From contig CM055092.1 of NCBI GenBank assembly GCA_029204225.1, positions 72,950,857-73,014,856 on the forward strand: a DNA stretch of 64,000 nt. Direction: 5' to 3'. The translations under genes were made by a program, and so were the position numbers. Position 1 is the first letter of the stretch; each line of letters opens with the position of its first letter. Source of the stretch: Diphasiastrum complanatum. Its lineage: Eukaryota; Streptophyta; Lycopodiopsida; Lycopodiales; Lycopodiaceae. Under the pieces are notes generated by a model that worked only from the letters and a program-made list of their open reading frames with translations, did not search any database and was not told where the DNA came from. Below, piece after piece: positions 60,612 to 64,000 of this stretch.

Positions 60612-61256
60612 CTATGAAGATTTCGGCAACGAATTGATGAAGGCGTTGTAAGAAGAATCCAGATCGAAAAGAAGCTGGCGGGCCTGCTGCTCTGTCAGCT
60701 CATCAGCGGCATTCATCTTGTTCAGTCTGGCTATCCAGTCTCTGGTCTTCACATTACCCTCGAAATCAGGCGTTAGCTGTGGCACACGATTCAACGACGA
60801 AAGCAAATCAAGAAGAAGAGGATGGATCTGATCAACGGCCACCATATTAAGCTTCAAAGAATCCATGGCCGTAATATAGTGCTGCACGCACTCTGCCACA
60901 GCGGCTGCGGTTCCAGAGTCAGACGAAGACGCCCCTTTGTGCTCAACCGTTGCCGGGACACCAGACACGATCAAGCGATTGACAGCGGCAGGGCAATCCA
61001 TCTTGTAGGCAGCCATAAACCGCTCCACATCTGGAACAGTATCTTTGAGCGATGTCTTTAGGGTTCTAAACTGAGCAATAAGCTTGGCGCAGGCGGGCTC
61101 ATAGTCCTTAGGGCTTATTACATCCCGCACATAAGCTTTCTCGAGCTTTTCTGTGGTTTTGATAATGGCAAATAAATCTGCGAAATTCTCATACATCTCA
61201 CGCTCGCGCTTGTCGTTCCATAGCTTCACCTCCGGCACGTCCTGGTATGCAGCCAT
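60612..61256 (-). CDS. VPS28: VPS28, ESCRT-I subunit
   Basis: A single-exon 214-codon minus-strand ORF. The N-terminal core (about residues 10-105) has VKLWNDKREREMYENFADLF, KLEKAYVRDVISPKDYEPAC and ERFMAAYKMDCPAAVNRL, the parts that join VPS23 and VPS37 in ESCRT-I. The C-terminal four-helix domain (about 115-210) has YITAMDSLKLNMVAVDQIHP, LLSSLNRVP and the WIARLNKMNAADELTEQQ stretch, and binds ESCRT-II. The complex sorts ubiquitinated membrane proteins into multivesicular bodies. Length fits plant VPS28 (about 210 residues), which are intronless in Arabidopsis. The first in-frame ATG (61256) lies directly before the conserved start. No frameshift or missing motif was found. Confidence 0.97.
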   Translation of the reverse strand: MAAYQDVPEVKLWNDKREREMYENFADLFAIIKTTEKLEKAYVRDVISPKDYEPACAKLIAQFRTLKTSLKDTVPDVERFMAAYKMDCPAAVNRLIVSGVPATVEHKGASSSDSGTAAAVAECVQHYITAMDSLKLNMVAVDQIHPLLLDLLSSLNRVPQLTPDFEGNVKTRDWIARLNKMNAADELTEQQARQLLFDLDSSYNAFINSLPKSS

Positions 61257-61480
61257 AATACTCAGTCCTTCGATTCATTCAAAACCTGACAGCAATGGAT
61301 GGGATGTATCAAGCGAAAAACCAATGGATCGGAAGTATCCAAAACCTGCTTTCGAAGATCTGCAACGATGGATTGATTGAATAGATGATTCTCAAGAGCA
61401 GCAGCAGCAACAGCAGATTGACAGAAGAGACTGATCGTATCGATCCATGGAGAGCATGGAAAGAAGAAAAAGAAAGGCAA

Positions 61481-61525
<45 letters not shown>

Positions 61526-61600
61526 GCTCTTTATTCTAGGGTGGGCCCTAACGCGTTTTATTGGCATCAAAGTTCAACACTAAAGTCAAGGTCCTAAAAT
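61257..61600 (-). promoter_or_regulatory. VPS28 leader and proximal promoter
   Basis: Contains a (CT)20 tract on the minus strand (61483-61522), common in plant 5' leaders. No TATA box could be assigned. Confidence 0.45.
61483..61522. repeat. (AG)20 microsatellite upstream of VPS28
   Basis: An uninterrupted AG tract of 40 bp. It reads as CT in the sense of the VPS28 gene and lies about 230 bp before its start codon. Confidence 0.95.
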
Positions 61601-61760
61601 AAGGGCATGCGTGCACAAAAAGCTCTTGCCTAATTGCTAGATCTTTGTTGCACATTCTCGGTACTTTACATCAACCTATGTTTGAGCTTACTTTTGTTTA
61701 AACTTTCCATCCCAGGTGTATACATCTTTTTCATCAATGTACCTATGTATACAAGTCTTA

Positions 61761-62152
61761 GGGTAGTTTCAGACTCGTGGCAAGTCACTTTGCCTTGGCA
61801 CCCATTTTTTGAACCTTGGCAAGTGAGTTGACGCGGGCAGTGGACGGGTGTCGCTTTCAAACTTGTGGAGGTTTGCAATTTGATTGGCCCGTTTGAATCC
61901 TTGCCATACCATTGGTCCATTTTTCTCAAGTTGCCCTTGGCAACTCAACATGTCAGGCAATATCCTCTTAGGTCCCAAAAATGGGCTTGAGTTTCTCCTA
62001 CATGGCAAGGGACCCATGCCACCTCATCTGCCACATGATGATAGTAACTCAACGTAAGTCTGAAATGGGAGGACCCATTTTCGTCCCTGGACCAATGGCA
62101 GAACTCCATTTTAAATTTGGGACTTGTCGGGCAACGTAGTCAAAAACCACCC
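61761..62152. mobile_element. Tourist-like MITE, 392 bp
   Basis: The left end GGGTAGTTTCAGACTCGTGG and the right end, read inverted, GGGTGGTTTTTGACTACG, form imperfect terminal inverted repeats. The flanking trinucleotides are TTA (61758-61760) and TTG (62153-62155). The ends GGG...GTTT with 3-bp TTA-type target sites suggest PIF/Harbinger (Tourist) MITEs. No transposase is encoded; ORFs within are chance. A second, partial copy lies at 896-932. Confidence 0.75.
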
Positions 62153-64000
62153 TTGAATAGCACAAAATTCATGCCCCTAGCATGCCCATGCTTTAGGTGC
62201 ACGTTCATATGCAGGTCATAGATTAAGAAAATATTTGTGTCGCTATTTTTCTCACATGCATCCCCAGGCTCTCACCTCCATGACACACCAACATCATCAC
62301 CAACAACAACAATTAGACAATGATTATTTATTTGCATTCACAAAACCATTTCATAAATATTTTTTATTGTTGGTGTATCTCTACTCGTGCACACTCTTTG
62401 AATCATAGTTCAAGCCTTGGATAAGAAGAAAAAGTGGTGTTCATTATGTCACAGTGCCAAGACAACTTTTAAAATAGCTAATCACCTTGTATCTAATCTT
62501 AGATAGTTACATGTTTTAATCAAGAAGTTTGTGGCAATGCTTTTGTGGTATACCCCACAGTTTTGTTAGTAAAAGATTTAGTCAACATTTTCCTTCTAAA
62601 AAGTTATGATTATTGTAAGTCTGCAATAAAGTTCCCTAGCAAGGGCTTCACGTGTAGGAGGGCCAGGCTCGAGGGTGGGGGGTAAGGTACAAACAGGAAA
62701 AGTCTTGTTTGAACATGCGTAAATACCAAATAAGGATGATTGCCATGGATGGAGCGTGTGCGTTGCTTGTCTGAGCTATCTAAGCCTTTTTGAGCGTATG
62801 GCTTGGCCAAACAAGCTAGGGAGGTGTTTATGAACAGGGGTATTGGTAGATGCAATCGTGTTGGAAGAATCGAGCAACCATCGCAGCTGTAGCCGCCAAG
62901 AAGATATATTTGGTATAGGGTATTGGGTCTTACTTTAGAGGCTGCTGGACTGACCTTCTAAAAATTAGTGGAACCCTTAGGGTTTTAAGGGGACCTCTTG
63001 GTTCCCTCGATGGCAACGTGTGTTGGAGGGAGGTGCATCGGATCTATCTCTGGCGGCTGTGGAGACACTGAACGAGCCTCCATCTTCTCTTAGCTTTTGG
63101 GAAAACCCTTTTAGGGTTTGCTTAAACTTGAAAGCAATGCTATCTTTGGGCTTGTTGGGTTTTTTTTTTCCCTTTTGAAGGTGTATGGACTCGTCCTTTC
63201 AACGCTCATACACGGGTTTTAAAATTCAGCAATCTTGGAAATTGCACAACTATGCTTGTTACTTGACGGATGACCAAAGGCTTCACAAGGTTTTCGATAA
63301 TTGTTAACCTTGGGATAATGTAACTTTTGGTGTTTACATGGCTTTTGTATGTTACATCGAAAGTGCCAAAGCTTTTGAGATACTTGTTAAAGTGATTAAT
63401 TGGAATAAAATTGGTAATATTTGGAGGTAGCTCTTTATTCAACAACAGCTTATGTGTCGAATACAGTAAAAGAAGCACCTGAATCCAAATTTTATGGATT
63501 TTCCATTAATTATAGGTGACTTTAACGAAGTAATATTAAAGCCGGTTAAATGAAAAAGAAAACAGCCTTGCATTTACTTGTGTCTCAGGAATTTTCTAGT
63601 GCCTTAGCTGATGAAATTTTTCAAGGGACCGAAAAATCTAAGGGAGGAAGAAAATGGACACATGCGTTAGTAAATGAGTTTGAGTCATGTAATTTGGATT
63701 TCTTGATAGTCCCTTTGTGAAAATTGCATAATTAGGGTTATGGAGTAATTCCATAGTAAATTTATTTAATGGGTTTCTTTTAATTGAATTCATGTCTGAT
63801 ATCACGTATGACCATGAGAATGATCGTAAATTTTAATGTGATTTGGATGAAAAGAAGCTAATCATCACATGGATCTTATTTAACCTGTTAGTACTGGAAA
63901 AGTTTCCCTTGAGGTAATGCTCTCGATTGAGGAATTAATAAAACTTATTACTAAACAGAAGAGGTTGACAGTGTGTTAAGAGACCATGTGTAGGAATCTT
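62153..64000. other. Intergenic sequence to the window end
   Basis: No gene, LTR terminus or RNA feature is recognised. ORFs 62610-62855 and 63206-63478 (minus) lack domains. Confidence 0.5.

Overview
The window is nuclear DNA from a land plant. It holds three intron-bearing or plant-typical host genes set far apart in about 55 kb of AT-rich, repeat-dense intergenic DNA. Plant features are Ty1/copia elements with the initiator-methionine tRNA primer site (TGGTATCAGAGC), a plant-type RBP45/47 RNA-binding protein gene with GT-AG introns up to 3.7 kb, an intronless VPS28 gene and a plant-type TPR protein. The lineage cannot be fixed from the sequence alone. The long introns, dispersed gene density, long GA/CT microsatellites and many decayed copia elements would suit a fern, gymnosperm or other large plant genome, but this is a weak guess.

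Layout. 1-5 kb: an internally deleted LTR element (14-867), a MITE remnant, and a copia pol relic (2001-3850) that has lost its reverse transcriptase core. 5-6.6 kb: short tandem duplications, microsatellites and a 49-bp-arm foldback. 6.66-11.57 kb: one almost complete copia element on the minus strand with 415/439-bp LTRs and a perfect 5-bp target duplication; its primer site matches the anticodon half of initiator tRNA, as in Drosophila copia. 12.7-14.3 kb: three-exon TPR gene on the minus strand. 15.1-15.5 kb: a duplicated block with five G-boxes. 15.6-22 kb: AT-rich DNA with a long GA microsatellite and a short SINE-like insertion with 15-bp target duplications. 22-36.5 kb: a nested transposon cluster. 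An LTR element of about 9.7 kb without recognisable genes (23873-33602) contains a younger 3.4 kb element with one intact 627-codon gag-protease-partial integrase ORF and no reverse transcriptase (27352-30734). Minus-strand copia pol relics flank the pair, and one of these relics carries a near-complete solo LTR.

36.5-47 kb: the RBP45/47 gene, six exons on the minus strand, 449 codons, with internal tandem duplications and foldbacks in its 3.7 kb intron. 47-53.3 kb: another copia reverse transcriptase relic, two unidentified coding-looking minus-strand fragments separated by an LTR-like promoter block, and a plus-strand copia 3' end with its LTR. 53.4-60 kb: a broken coiled-coil coding region, degenerate repeats and AT-rich DNA. 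60.6-61.3 kb: the VPS28 gene (minus), with a GA/CT tract in its leader. 61.76-62.15 kb: an intact Tourist-like MITE whose terminal sequence also occurs near position 896.

Host genes: RBP45/47 (mRNA binding), VPS28 (ESCRT-I endosomal sorting) and the TPR protein have no evident functional link; nothing suggests a gene cluster. All three are on the minus strand. The notable biology is in the mobile elements: half-tRNA priming, coding-deficient but structurally young elements, in-frame loss of catalytic cores, and layered nesting.
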